Assembly: GCA_029098065.1 (NCBI GenBank)
Contig: JAQXNP010000016.1
Coordinates: 1 to 15,060 of the forward strand
Length of the DNA stretch: 15,060 nucleotides
From: Clostridiales bacterium
Lineage (GTDB): Bacteria > Bacillota > Clostridia > Oscillospirales > Oscillospiraceae
Direction of reading: 5' to 3'
A program made the position numbers and the translations under genes. The notes under the pieces are model-generated. The model saw nothing but the letters and a program-made list of their open reading frames with translations, ran no database searches and had not been told where the DNA came from. Each line of letters starts with the position of its first letter. The stretch's first letter is position 1. Of the stretch, positions 5,032-12,352 are shown piece after piece.

Positions 5032-5063
5032 TTGAAGTTTGGGTCGATTTATGGTATGATACC
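5032..5063 (+). promoter_or_regulatory. Sigma-A promoter of rpoN with a palindrome over the -10
   Basis: TTGAAG (5032-5037) and TATGAT (5055-5060) are spaced by 17 bp, giving a leader of about 80 nt. GGTATGATACC (5053-5063) is a perfect odd-centred palindrome lying over the -10, so a repressor or other regulator could act here. The leader itself shows no clear riboswitch. Confidence 0.7.
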
Positions 5064-5149
5064 TAAAAATACCGATTTGTCCAAGATCATTCTTTCCGCC
5101 CAGGACGGAGCTCCAAACAATCTGACCGGTCAAAGGGAGGTGTGCATCC

Positions 5150-6496
5150 ATGGAGCTCATTCAAAGTCAGAAGCAGGCCCAGATCCTCTCCCCTCAGGTA
5201 ATCCAATCCATGAAGATCTTACAGATGGGAGTCCAGGATCTACGGGAATACATCACCAACGCCGTGCAGGAAAATCCGGTTCTGGAATTTCCGGAATCAG
5301 GAGACACGCCGGTTCCCCGGGACGACCTGACCCGAAAGCTGGAATGGCTGGAAGCCAACGACCGCCAGAACTCCTATTACCACCGCCAGGATACCGAAGA
5401 GGAAAATACCGATCCGCTCGCCAATGTAGGCTGTTTTGTGAACGATGAGGAGGACCTTCGCTGGTACGTTCTGTCCCAGTTCATGGGCACCGATCTGGAG
5501 CCGGAAGTCATGGGCGGAGTGGAATTTCTGGTGGACCGGCTGGACCAGAACGGCTGGCTGGACGAGGATCTGGCCGCTCTGGCCAGGGCGGCCGGGCTGT
5601 CGGACCATGTCATGTACCGCGCCCTCACCGAGCTTCAGGCCGCCGAGCCCGCCGGTGTGGGGGCCCGGAACCTGTCCGAGTGTCTCCGTCTCCAGCTGGA
5701 ACGCCGGGCGGGGGACCACCGGCTGGCCATGGCCATCGCCAACAGCTATCTGGACGAGCTGGCCCGGGGACACTACGGATACATCGGCAGGGCTTTGGGA
5801 GCCAGCGAAAAAGCCGTGCGGGAGGCCTGCGATCTCATCCGCACTCTGAATCCCCGGCCGGGCACCGGTTTCGCCCTCCGGGAAAACCTAGCCTACATTA
5901 CCCCCGATTTAATGGTATCCAGTTTCCCCGATCACTTCGAGATCTCCTCCAACGACACCGCCATTCCCCACTTGAAACTGAGCTGGCACTACCGTCAGCT
6001 CCTCCAGCAAACCGGTGACCAGGAGGTCCGGGATTACCTCACCGAAAAAGCCAACCAGGCCAAATGGGTCATCAAGAGCATTGACCAGCGCCGGTCCACC
6101 CTGCTTCAGTGCGCCCGCTTCGTGGTGGAACGGCAGGAAGCCTTCTTCCGCTCCGGTCCCGGCCACCTGATTCCCCTGACCATGGGGGAGGCCGCCGATT
6201 CTCTGGGCGTCCATGAGTCCACGGTCAGCCGGACCGTCCGGGACAAATACCTCCAATGCGACTGGGGGGTCTATCCCCTGAGTTACTTTTTCTCCCGCTC
6301 CCTGGGACGGGAAGGGACTTCCGCCGACCGGGCCAAAGCCCTTCTCAAGCGCCTGGTCGCGCAGGAGGACCGTCCCCTGTCCGACCAGAAGCTGTGCGAG
6401 GAGATGGCGGCCCAGGGCTGTCCCATCTCCCGGCGGACGGTGGCCAAATACCGGGAGGAATTGGGAATTCCCAACGCCTCCGGCCGTAAAAAATAA
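5150..6496 (+). CDS. rpoN: RNA polymerase sigma-54 factor RpoN
   Basis: This 448-residue sigma factor directs RNA polymerase to -24/-12 promoters and needs an AAA+ enhancer-binding activator. All three regions are visible: the Gln/Leu-rich activator-interacting region I (residues about 3-48, with QSQKQAQILSPQVIQSMKIL), the core-binding region (about 90-290), and the DNA-binding part with a helix-turn-helix near 345-367 (MGEAADSLGVHESTVSRTV). The C-terminal RpoN box (SRRTVAKYRE, residues 427-436) is almost canonical. The ATG at 5150 follows GGGAGGTG. It is transcribed from its own promoter and probably with the HAD gene 18 nt downstream. No activator gene or convincing sigma-54 promoter was seen in this window. 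Confidence 0.97.
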   Translation: MELIQSQKQAQILSPQVIQSMKILQMGVQDLREYITNAVQENPVLEFPESGDTPVPRDDLTRKLEWLEANDRQNSYYHRQDTEEENTDPLANVGCFVNDEEDLRWYVLSQFMGTDLEPEVMGGVEFLVDRLDQNGWLDEDLAALARAAGLSDHVMYRALTELQAAEPAGVGARNLSECLRLQLERRAGDHRLAMAIANSYLDELARGHYGYIGRALGASEKAVREACDLIRTLNPRPGTGFALRENLAYITPDLMVSSFPDHFEISSNDTAIPHLKLSWHYRQLLQQTGDQEVRDYLTEKANQAKWVIKSIDQRRSTLLQCARFVVERQEAFFRSGPGHLIPLTMGEAADSLGVHESTVSRTVRDKYLQCDWGVYPLSYFFSRSLGREGTSADRAKALLKRLVAQEDRPLSDQKLCEEMAAQGCPISRRTVAKYREELGIPNASGRKK

Positions 6497-6514
6497 GAGT
6501 TCGAGGTTTCTTCT

Positions 6515-7171
6515 ATGGATTATCAGGCCGTTCTGTTTGATTTTGACTACACGCTCGGAGATGCCACCCCTTCAATCTATGAGGGGTTCCTCTATGGCTT
6601 TGAAAAAATGGGCTATCCGTCCCCCAGCCTGGAGGCGGTCCGCCAGACCATCGGCCTCATGCTGGAGGATGCCTTCACCTCTCTCACCGGTGAAGCCAGC
6701 CCGGACAAACGGAACGCGTTCCGCCGCTTTTTCCATGACAAAGTGGGAAACAGCCAGGCGGAAAAAACCACCCTCTTTCCCGGCGCGGCAGAGCTGATTC
6801 GCGCGCTCTGCGATGAAGGAGTCCAGGTCGGCGTGGTGAGCAGCAAACGGAGCACCACTCTGCGGCAGATCCTCTCCCGTTTCGGCCTTCTGGAGCGGAT
6901 GGGCTACGTCACCGGCGGTGAGCTGGTCCGCCGTCCAAAACCCGACCCGGAGGGCCTCAACGCCGGCATCACCGCCCTTGACGTACCCAAAAAAGCTGTC
7001 CTCTACTGCGGGGATACTGTGATTGACGCCGAGACCGCCCAAAACGCCGGCGTGGATTTCGCGGCGGTCCTCAACGGCACCACCCCGGTGGAGGCGTTCG
7101 CCCCGTACCCTCACGTTTATGCGGCAAAAGACCTGCCGTCCCTGGCCCGCTGGCTGGGCCTGAACATCTGA
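6515..7171 (+). CDS. HAD-superfamily phosphatase (phosphoglycolate phosphatase/PGMB-like)
   Basis: This 218-residue cytoplasmic phosphatase belongs to HAD subfamily IA. Motif I is FDFDYTLGD with the nucleophile D9 and acid/base D11. Motif II is VVSS (S109-S110), motif III is K142 in RRPKPDPE, and motif IV is CGDTVID with D167 and D171. An alpha-helical cap occupies about residues 15-85. The substrate cannot be told from sequence: phosphoglycolate, pyrophosphate (PpaX) or sugar phosphates are all possible. The ATG at 6515 follows a modest GAGG. The 18-nt gap after rpoN suggests co-transcription, with no clear functional link. Confidence 0.88.
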   Translation: MDYQAVLFDFDYTLGDATPSIYEGFLYGFEKMGYPSPSLEAVRQTIGLMLEDAFTSLTGEASPDKRNAFRRFFHDKVGNSQAEKTTLFPGAAELIRALCDEGVQVGVVSSKRSTTLRQILSRFGLLERMGYVTGGELVRRPKPDPEGLNAGITALDVPKKAVLYCGDTVIDAETAQNAGVDFAAVLNGTTPVEAFAPYPHVYAAKDLPSLARWLGLNI

Positions 7172-7208
7172 AAATCTCAATAATCTTTATTTAAAAAGGA
7201 GAACCTGT

Positions 7209-7274
7209 TTGATCCAAATCTGTCTGTTTTTACTGGAGTCGGTGACCGGCCGGGAGGCTTCTGTCTCACTGTAA
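7209..7274 (+). CDS. Candidate 21-residue leader peptide before the RNHCP gene
   Basis: A TTG at 7209 is preceded by AAAAAGGAG at ideal spacing (7 nt). It opens a short frame starting MIQICLFLLES and ending in TGREASVSL, with stop TAA at 7272-7274. The N-terminal half is hydrophobic. The frame covers the 5' arms of two alternative RNA helices in the same leader, the layout expected of a translated attenuator. A chance ORF is possible: the evidence is the ribosome site and the position only. Confidence 0.35.
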   Translation: MIQICLFLLESVTGREASVSL

Positions 7275-7318
7275 CCGGACTCCAGGCCTCCCGGGAAAAA
7301 GAACTATATTCTTTTTTT
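7233..7318 (+). promoter_or_regulatory. Leader with two mutually exclusive helices and a U-rich hairpin
   Basis: Helix A pairs CTGGAGTC (7233-7240) with GACTCCAG (7278-7285). Helix B pairs CCGGGAGGC (7250-7258) with GCCTCCCGG (7286-7294). Both are perfect. Their arms alternate in the order A, B, A', B' with no nucleotide between A' and B', so they can hardly form together. A weak A/U hairpin (AAAAAGAA 7296-7303 with TTCTTTTT 7309-7316) then precedes the ribosome site of the RNHCP gene. This suggests a regulatory switch, but no ligand or known riboswitch class is recognised. Confidence 0.4.
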
Positions 7319-7331
7319 GGAGAGGATCACC

Positions 7332-7739
7332 ATGAAAAAGCACCATCCGATCAACGATCGTTTTATCCCCTGCGGCGAGGGTTTCACCTGCGCCGTCTGC
7401 GGCTGCCAGGTCACCCCAGAGGGGGCGGGGAGCCGCCACCGCAACCACTGTCCCAACTGCCTGTGCAGCCTCCATCTGGACAGCACGCCCGGCGACCGTG
7501 CCGCCGGCTGCGGCGGGATCATGGACCCGATCGCGGTGTGGGTCCGCCGGGGCGGCGAGTGGGCGCTTATCCACCGCTGCCGCCGGTGCGGCGCCCTCCG
7601 TTCCAACCGCTCCGCCGGAGATGACAATCCGGTGAAGCTGCTCTCCCTGGCCGCCAGGCCTCTGGCCCAGCCCCCTTTCCCCCTGGAACTGCTCCAGCGG
7701 ATGGCGGACTCTCTGGGCTGCTCTGTGGAATCGCCCTGA
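7332..7739 (+). CDS. RNHCP-family zinc protein
   Basis: This 135-residue cytoplasmic protein carries the hallmark RNHCPNC at residues 37-43, an upstream CxxC (C20, C23) and a downstream HRCRRC (H81, C83, C86). These are enough ligands for one or two zinc sites. GDRAAGCGGIMDP and NRSAGDDN are further conserved-looking segments of the family. The biochemical role of RNHCP proteins is not established, and nucleic acid or ribosome binding is only a guess. The ATG at 7332 follows GGAGAGG. A TTG at 7317 would add five residues but overlaps the U-run. The gene has an unusual 160-nt leader and ends at a strong terminator. Confidence 0.88.
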   Translation: MKKHHPINDRFIPCGEGFTCAVCGCQVTPEGAGSRHRNHCPNCLCSLHLDSTPGDRAAGCGGIMDPIAVWVRRGGEWALIHRCRRCGALRSNRSAGDDNPVKLLSLAARPLAQPPFPLELLQRMADSLGCSVESP

Positions 7740-7750
7740 ACCATGCATAT

Positions 7751-7793
7751 GCCAGCGGGCCCCCGGCAAGCGCCGGGAGCCCGCTGGCTTTTT
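7751..7793 (+). terminator. Strong intrinsic terminator after the RNHCP gene
   Basis: GCCAGCGGGC (7751-7760) pairs with GCCCGCTGGC (7779-7788), and the inner CCCGGC pairs with GCCGGG. TTTTT follows at 7789-7793. It lies between convergent genes; on the minus strand the hairpin has no T-run, so it acts mainly on the plus strand. Confidence 0.85.
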
Positions 7794-7799
7794 CCCTGC

Positions 7800-9146
7800 T
7801 CAGATATGCACCTCAGGAAGGGCAATGCGGATACACAGCCCGCCCCGGGGGTCGTTTTCCGCGCTGATGCTTCCCCCATGGGCCCTGACAATGCTTTTGC
7901 AGATGGACAGTCCCAGTCCGGACACCTTTCTCCCCTGGTCAGACGTATAAAGCGGTTCAAAGATCCGCTGCAGCTCCTCACAGGGCACTCCTCTTCCGTT
8001 GTCCCGGAAGCGGAAGATCACCTGAACTCCCTCTCTCTCACACGTCAGTTCCAGCGTCAGCTTTTCCGCCCCTCCATGCTGGAAGGAATTGCTGATCAGA
8101 TTGCCAAACAGCCGCCGTATGTGTTCCCAGCTGCAGACCAGCTGGGCTTCGGAGCAGCCGCAGCGCACAGTGAACACCGCCCCCGCGTCGGCCAGCTCGT
8201 CCGCATACTCCCTCTGCAGTTTTTCACACAATTCACCCGCGGTGGTGAGCACCATGGGAGCGTTGTCCTTCAGTCCCGCGTCCAGATATTCGTCGAACTC
8301 ATCTACCACCGCTTTGATCCGAAGCGCCTTTTCGTAGACAAGTTCCTGATATTTCTCCCGTTTTTCCGGGGAGAGCTCCGGCGACTGCAGCCGCTCGGAG
8401 TATCCCATCACCGAGGTGAGCGGAGTTTTGATGTCGTGGGAGATGGAGGCGATGAGCCGGCGTTCCGCCTGTTCCTTGCACTCCACCGCCTCCACCAGAT
8501 CGGCAAAGGCGTTCTGCAGCTTTCCCACCTCGTCCCGCCTCTGCGTCCGGGCCGGCCGCTCCCCCTTTTCATAGTAACGGCGCATGGTCTGCCTCAGACG
8601 GATGATCGGTCCCACCACCAGCAGATACATGGCCACTGCCACAACCAGAAATATGCAGGCATCCAGCACGCTGATCGCAAGAAAAGCGTTGCTGCGGAGG
8701 GTCTGGTTGATCTCATTGCGCTCCATGGCCCGCTCCCACACCTGGATTTTCACAGTCTCTCCCTGAGACAGTTCCATCTCTGTCCATCCCGAGGCCGTCA
8801 GCTCCATATCCGGTCCCATGTCCATCCGTTCATAGAGGAGCCTGCCGCCGGCATCCCGGACGGTACAATAGAGATTCTCCCGCTCCAGATAGCTGTTCAT
8901 GGCGGCGGCATCCCCGCCGCAGCCAATGTAGAAGGCCCCCGCCTGTTGGGCGGCGTCATCGGCTCTGAGGATTCCAGAATCATAGGTAGTGTCGACATAG
9001 TCCTCCAGGTAGGAGAGAAACAGGCCGCACAGGATAAACCAGCCCGCCAGGGCCACCAGGACAATCACAAAAACCATCTTGTGGGTCATATGATCGCTGA
9101 GCCAGCCCGACAGGGAAAACTCCGGCAGTTTTTTCCTATTCTCCAT
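7800..9146 (-). CDS. Two-component sensor histidine kinase
   Basis: This 448-residue membrane kinase is the sensor partner of the adjacent response regulator. A transmembrane segment at about 24-46 and another at about 155-179 enclose an extracytoplasmic sensor domain of about 110 residues with no recognised fold. A HAMP linker follows (180-232). The HisKA domain has SISHDIKTPL with phospho-acceptor H237. The ATPase domain shows an N box (NLISNSFQHGG), G1 (DNGRGVP), an F box (IFEPLYTSD) and G2 (GLGLSICKSIVRAHGG). The frame is open further upstream, but the ATG at 9146 has AAGGAA upstream and overlaps the regulator by 11 nt. The signal is unknown; the exporter operon beyond the regulator suggests envelope stress or an amphiphilic compound. 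Confidence 0.93.
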   Translation of the reverse strand: MENRKKLPEFSLSGWLSDHMTHKMVFVIVLVALAGWFILCGLFLSYLEDYVDTTYDSGILRADDAAQQAGAFYIGCGGDAAAMNSYLERENLYCTVRDAGGRLLYERMDMGPDMELTASGWTEMELSQGETVKIQVWERAMERNEINQTLRSNAFLAISVLDACIFLVVAVAMYLLVVGPIIRLRQTMRRYYEKGERPARTQRRDEVGKLQNAFADLVEAVECKEQAERRLIASISHDIKTPLTSVMGYSERLQSPELSPEKREKYQELVYEKALRIKAVVDEFDEYLDAGLKDNAPMVLTTAGELCEKLQREYADELADAGAVFTVRCGCSEAQLVCSWEHIRRLFGNLISNSFQHGGAEKLTLELTCEREGVQVIFRFRDNGRGVPCEELQRIFEPLYTSDQGRKVSGLGLSICKSIVRAHGGSISAENDPRGGLCIRIALPEVHI

Positions 9147-9864
9147 GGCTTTCCTTCTGCTCCTCGGCAAAGCCGATGCGGGTGACAAAGCGATAGCCGG
9201 AGCCCCACACGGTCTTGATATACGTCCAGTCCGGGTCGATCTTGGCCCTCAGGTTCTTGATGTTGATGGCCACCGTGGACACATCTCCGTAGTCGGTGCG
9301 CCAAACATCGTGGAAGATCCGGTCCCGGGAGAGGGTCTGCCCGGCGTTTTTCATCAGGTACTCCAGCAGCTGGAACTCCCGGGTGGACAGGGCCACCGGC
9401 TGTCCCGCCTTGGTCACCGTCATTTCCGTGGGGTCCAGACGGATCTCTCCGATCTCGATGGCGCCCTCCCGCGTCCGGCGGCCGGGCGCCGTCCGCTCCT
9501 GGCGGCGGAGGTGGGCCATGACTCTGGCGGCCAGCTCCTCCAGATTAAAGGGCTTGGTCAGGTAGTCGTCCGCCCCCAGGTCCAGCCCCTTTATGATGTC
9601 CTGTACGGAATCCTTGGCGCTCACAAAGAGGATGGGGCAGTCCACCCTTCCCCGGATCTGGCGGCAGACCTCCAGCCCGCCGATCCCTTTCATCATGACA
9701 TCAAGAAGGATCAGGTCAAAGGTCTCATGGGACAGAATCTCCAAGGCGGCTTCCCCGGAGCGGGCAGTCGTGACGGAAAGGCCCTTTTCCTCCAGCACAT
9801 CAGAGACCAGCAGGAGGATGGAGACGTCGTCGTCTACCAGGAGAATCTTGTTGTTTTCAGCCAT
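9136..9864 (-). CDS. OmpR/PhoB-family response regulator
   Basis: This 242-residue DNA-binding regulator is presumably phosphorylated by the kinase encoded just downstream. The receiver domain has the acidic pocket DDD (11-13), phospho-acceptor D55 in LILLDVMM, S82 in VSAKD and K104 in YLTKPF. The C-terminal winged helix (about 140-235) shows TREFQLLEYLMKNAGQTLSR, VSTVAINIKNLRAKI and VWGSGYRF. The ATG at 9864 has AAGGTGG upstream. A longer frame to 9945 would cross the predicted promoter and is rejected. Two direct-repeat sites in the upstream spacer are candidate binding sites. It probably controls its own operon and the divergent exporter operon. Confidence 0.94.
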   Translation of the reverse strand: MAENNKILLVDDDVSILLLVSDVLEEKGLSVTTARSGEAALEILSHETFDLILLDVMMKGIGGLEVCRQIRGRVDCPILFVSAKDSVQDIIKGLDLGADDYLTKPFNLEELAARVMAHLRRQERTAPGRRTREGAIEIGEIRLDPTEMTVTKAGQPVALSTREFQLLEYLMKNAGQTLSRDRIFHDVWRTDYGDVSTVAINIKNLRAKIDPDWTYIKTVWGSGYRFVTRIGFAEEQKESHGE

Positions 9865-9894
9865 AAGGCCACCTTCTTTTCCGATCTGCGGCAG

Positions 9895-9926
9895 GGAAAA
9901 CGGATTTTCTCTGCCGTCCGTTTTCC
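9895..9926. repeat. Perfect inverted repeat in the response regulator leader
   Basis: GGAAAACGGA (9895-9904) and TCCGTTTTCC (9917-9926) form a 10-bp stem with a 12-nt loop. It lies in the 5' leader of the regulator mRNA (minus strand), about 30 nt before the ATG. No T-run follows on either strand, so it is not a classical terminator. It may stabilise or regulate the mRNA. Confidence 0.5.
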
Positions 9927-9933
9927 TCCCCAG

Positions 9934-9942
9934 ATAATACCA
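9934..9942 (-). promoter_or_regulatory. Extended -10 promoter of the two-component operon
   Basis: On the minus strand TGG followed by TATTAT (-10 at 9934-9939, extension at 9940-9942) resembles an extended -10. There is no recognisable -35 at the expected position, which is typical of activator-dependent promoters. One of the predicted regulator sites ends directly beside that position. Confidence 0.5.
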
Positions 9943-9962
9943 CACGAGAGACAGGTTACACT

Positions 9963-9978
9963 ATGAAGAATCATGAAG
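9963..9978 (-). promoter_or_regulatory. Candidate response regulator binding site, autoregulatory
   Basis: On the minus strand this reads CTTCAT-GATT-CTTCAT, a 6-bp direct repeat with a 10-bp period, the usual geometry for an OmpR-family dimer. It ends 23 bp before the -10 of the regulator promoter. It has the same shape and orientation relative to its promoter as the site at 10018-10033. Confidence 0.5.
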
Positions 9979-10017
9979 ATAGCCTACCCGTATTGATCCA
10001 TTCTGTCAAGCTCGTAT

Positions 10018-10033
10018 GTTTATTAAGGTTTAT
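10018..10033 (+). promoter_or_regulatory. Candidate response regulator binding site before the MMPL operon
   Basis: On the plus strand this reads GTTTAT-TAAG-GTTTAT, again a 6-bp direct repeat with a 10-bp period. It ends 19 bp before the -35 and 43 bp before the -10 of the exporter promoter. Together with the opposite site it gives the consensus STTYAT-N4-STTYAT. Confidence 0.5.
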
Positions 10034-10052
10034 GAAAAACCCATCCGTTTTG

Positions 10053-10082
10053 TTGACTTCCAGCTTGTCCCGCTCCTAAAAT
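10053..10082 (+). promoter_or_regulatory. Promoter of the MMPL/coiled-coil operon
   Basis: TTGACT (10053-10058) and TAAAAT (10077-10082) are spaced by 18 bp. Transcription from here would start near 10089, which excludes the in-frame ATG at 10081 and makes the ATG at 10093 almost leaderless. It therefore supports a start further downstream. Confidence 0.6.
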
Positions 10083-10122
10083 GGGCCCGAACATGAACAT
10101 TCATTTTCGGAAGGTGACCGAC

Positions 10123-12336
10123 TTGTTGGAAAAAATCGCCCGCGCGCTGACCCGAAAACCAAAGCTGGTGGTATCCATTGCGGTGCTTTTGCTCATCCCC
10201 AGCATCCTGGGGGCCGCCGCCACCCACATCAACTATGACATCCTGTCCTACCTGCCCCAGGATCTGGATTCGGCCAAGGGGCAGGCTCTGCTGGAGGAGC
10301 CCTTCCACATGGCGGCCACCACCATGCTCATTGTGGAAGACATGCCGCCGGAGTACACCCATCAGCTCCAGCAGGCTGTGGAGGAGGTCCCCGGCGTATC
10401 CAGCGCCATGTGGATCTCCTCCATGGTGGGGATCCAGATCCCTCAGGAGATGATCCCCGAGGACATCCGGGACATCTTTTTCTCCGGGGACGCCACCATG
10501 ATGATCGTCCAATATGACCAGCCCGGCGCCTCCGAGGCAACCATGAAGTCCATTGAGCAGGTACGCCGGCTGTGCAACGAGAAGTGCTTTCTGGCCGGCT
10601 TCTCCGTCTTTATCAAGGACACCAAAGACCTCATTACCAAAGAGATGCCTCTGTATGTCATCATGGCCGTTGTCCTCTCCTCCATCGCCATGTGCGTGAT
10701 GATGGACTCCTGGCTTCTTCCCCTGGCTCTTCTCCTGTCCATCGGTCTGGCGGTTCTCTACAATTTCGGGACCAACATTCTCCTGGGACAGATCTCCTTC
10801 ATTACACAGGCCATCGCAGCCGTTCTCCAGCTGGGCGTCACCATGGATTACTCCATCTTCCTTTACGACCGGTATCTGGAGGAACTGCCTCACTTCGATG
10901 ACAAACGGGACGCCATGGCGGCTTCCATCGTGGCCGCCTTCAAATCCCTCTCGGGCAGTTCTCTGACCACCATCGCCGGATTTCTGGCCCTCTGCTTCAT
11001 GCGGCTGACCCTGGGCAGGGATATCGGCCTCGTCATGGCCAAGGGCGTGGTCCTGGGGGTGGCCACCGTGATTCTGGTCCTCCCCGCCATTCTCCTTCTG
11101 ATGGACCATAAGATTCAGAAATACCGCCATCCGGCGCTGAAGCCCGACATGAGCAGAGTCAACGCCTTCATCATCCGCCACCGGAAGGCCTTTGTCGCCC
11201 TCTTCATCCTGCTCTTTATCCCGGCGGTCTACTCCAACAACCATACCGAGGTCTACTACAAGCTGGATCAGTCCCTGCCCCAGGAGATGCCCTCCATCGT
11301 TTCCACCAACAAGCTGAAGGATGAATTCAACATGGCCTCCTCCCACTTCATCGTCATGCGGGACGATCTGAGCCACAGCGACATGAAGAAGATGGAGCAG
11401 CAGCTGGAGGATCTGCCCGGCATTACCAGCGTAGTGGCCTATGACAAGCTTCTGCCCGACGCCATCCCGGACTTTTTCATCCCGGACGAGCTCAAGGACA
11501 TCTGCAAACAGGACGGCTACCAGATGATGATGGTGAACTCCTCCTACGCCACCGCCTCCGACGCGGCGGCCGGCCAGCTGGACGCCATGAACGCCATCGT
11601 CAAGTCCTATGACCCCAACGCCTGCATCACCGGCGAGGCGGCTATGACCAACGACCTGATCACCACCGCCGACAAGGACTTCACCGTTACCAGTTACTTA
11701 TCCATCATCGCCATCCTCATTCTGGTGGCCCTCACCTTCCGGTCCATCGGCATCCCCATCCTGCTGGTGGCCACCATTGAGCTGGCCATCTTCATCAATC
11801 AGGGCATCCCTTACTTTACCGGGACCTCCATCGCCTTTGTTGCCCCCACGGTCATCGGATGCGTACAGCTGGGCGCCACCGTGGACTACGCCATTCTGAT
11901 GACCACCCGGTTCCAGGAGGAGCTCCAAAAGGGCCATGGCCGTCTGGAGGCCATCCAGATTGCCGCCACCTCGGCGGACACCTCTATCCTGACCAGCGCC
12001 CTGGTGTTCTTCTGCGCCACCCTGGGAGTGGCAGCCATCTCCACCATGGACATCGTCAGTGATATCTGCCTCATGCTCTCCCGGGGCGCCATCATCTCGG
12101 CACTGGTGAGCATCTTTATTCTCCCCTCGGTTCTGGCGGTCTTTGAACCGGTCATCGCCAAAACCACGCTTCACTGGCGCACCCCCAGGCCCGTGCGGGA
12201 ATCCAAGGCCGTCAAGGCTCTCCAGGCCCGCCGGGCGGAGCGGGCGGCCTCCCTGCCCGGCTCCACTCCCACCCAGAATCCCGAAACCGCCTCGGAGGAC
12301 GGGGCCCCTCAGGCCTCCTCCGCCGGCAAACACTGA
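10123..12336 (+). CDS. MMPL/RND-superfamily exporter
   Basis: This is a membrane exporter of about 737 residues with the duplicated RND layout. In each half, one membrane helix, a large extracytoplasmic loop and a bundle of five helices follow in order. The first helix is at about residues 14-33 (KLVVSIAVLLLIPSILGAAA). Each half carries an Asp-Tyr pair in its fourth helix (LGVTMDYSIFLYDRY, codons at 10846-10851; LGATVDYAILMTTRF, 11884-11889). Such pairs form the proton relay in MmpL proteins. A charged, Pro/Ser-rich cytoplasmic tail ends the protein. The TTG at 10123 is preferred because GGAAGG lies 8 nt upstream; ATGs at 10081 and 10093 lack a ribosome site. The substrate is unknown; lipids, peptides or amphiphilic drugs are possible. 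Confidence 0.88.
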   Translation: MLEKIARALTRKPKLVVSIAVLLLIPSILGAAATHINYDILSYLPQDLDSAKGQALLEEPFHMAATTMLIVEDMPPEYTHQLQQAVEEVPGVSSAMWISSMVGIQIPQEMIPEDIRDIFFSGDATMMIVQYDQPGASEATMKSIEQVRRLCNEKCFLAGFSVFIKDTKDLITKEMPLYVIMAVVLSSIAMCVMMDSWLLPLALLLSIGLAVLYNFGTNILLGQISFITQAIAAVLQLGVTMDYSIFLYDRYLEELPHFDDKRDAMAASIVAAFKSLSGSSLTTIAGFLALCFMRLTLGRDIGLVMAKGVVLGVATVILVLPAILLLMDHKIQKYRHPALKPDMSRVNAFIIRHRKAFVALFILLFIPAVYSNNHTEVYYKLDQSLPQEMPSIVSTNKLKDEFNMASSHFIVMRDDLSHSDMKKMEQQLEDLPGITSVVAYDKLLPDAIPDFFIPDELKDICKQDGYQMMMVNSSYATASDAAAGQLDAMNAIVKSYDPNACITGEAAMTNDLITTADKDFTVTSYLSIIAILILVALTFRSIGIPILLVATIELAIFINQGIPYFTGTSIAFVAPTVIGCVQLGATVDYAILMTTRFQEELQKGHGRLEAIQIAATSADTSILTSALVFFCATLGVAAISTMDIVSDICLMLSRGAIISALVSIFILPSVLAVFEPVIAKTTLHWRTPRPVRESKAVKALQARRAERAASLPGSTPTQNPETASEDGAPQASSAGKH

Positions 12337-12352
12337 AAGGAGCCCACCTGTG

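Noticed and set aside
4437..6496. Sigma-54 (-24/-12) promoters near rpoN or the other operons
   Set aside because: No TGGCAC-N5-TTGC-like element with the required GG and GC spacing was found in the intergenic spacers; all visible promoters are of the sigma-A type.
7743..9185. 480-codon plus-strand frame opposite the histidine kinase
   Set aside because: The opposite strand encodes a full kinase with H, N, G1 and G2 boxes. The frame crosses a terminator and gives a His/Gln/Pro-rich product with no domain.
9895..9926. Terminator upstream of the response regulator
   Set aside because: The stem is perfect but neither strand has a T-run after it, and it lies within the 5' leader of the regulator.
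10030..11376. 448-codon minus-strand frame opposite the MMPL gene
   Set aside because: It is a shadow of the exporter frame; the product is rich in Gly, His and Asp, has no motif, and runs across the exporter promoter.
12143..12352. N-terminal extension of the coiled-coil protein back to 12143
   Set aside because: It would overlap the MMPL tail by about 190 nt in another frame, has no ribosome site, and hides a proper signal peptide that begins at 12353 after AAAGGAG.
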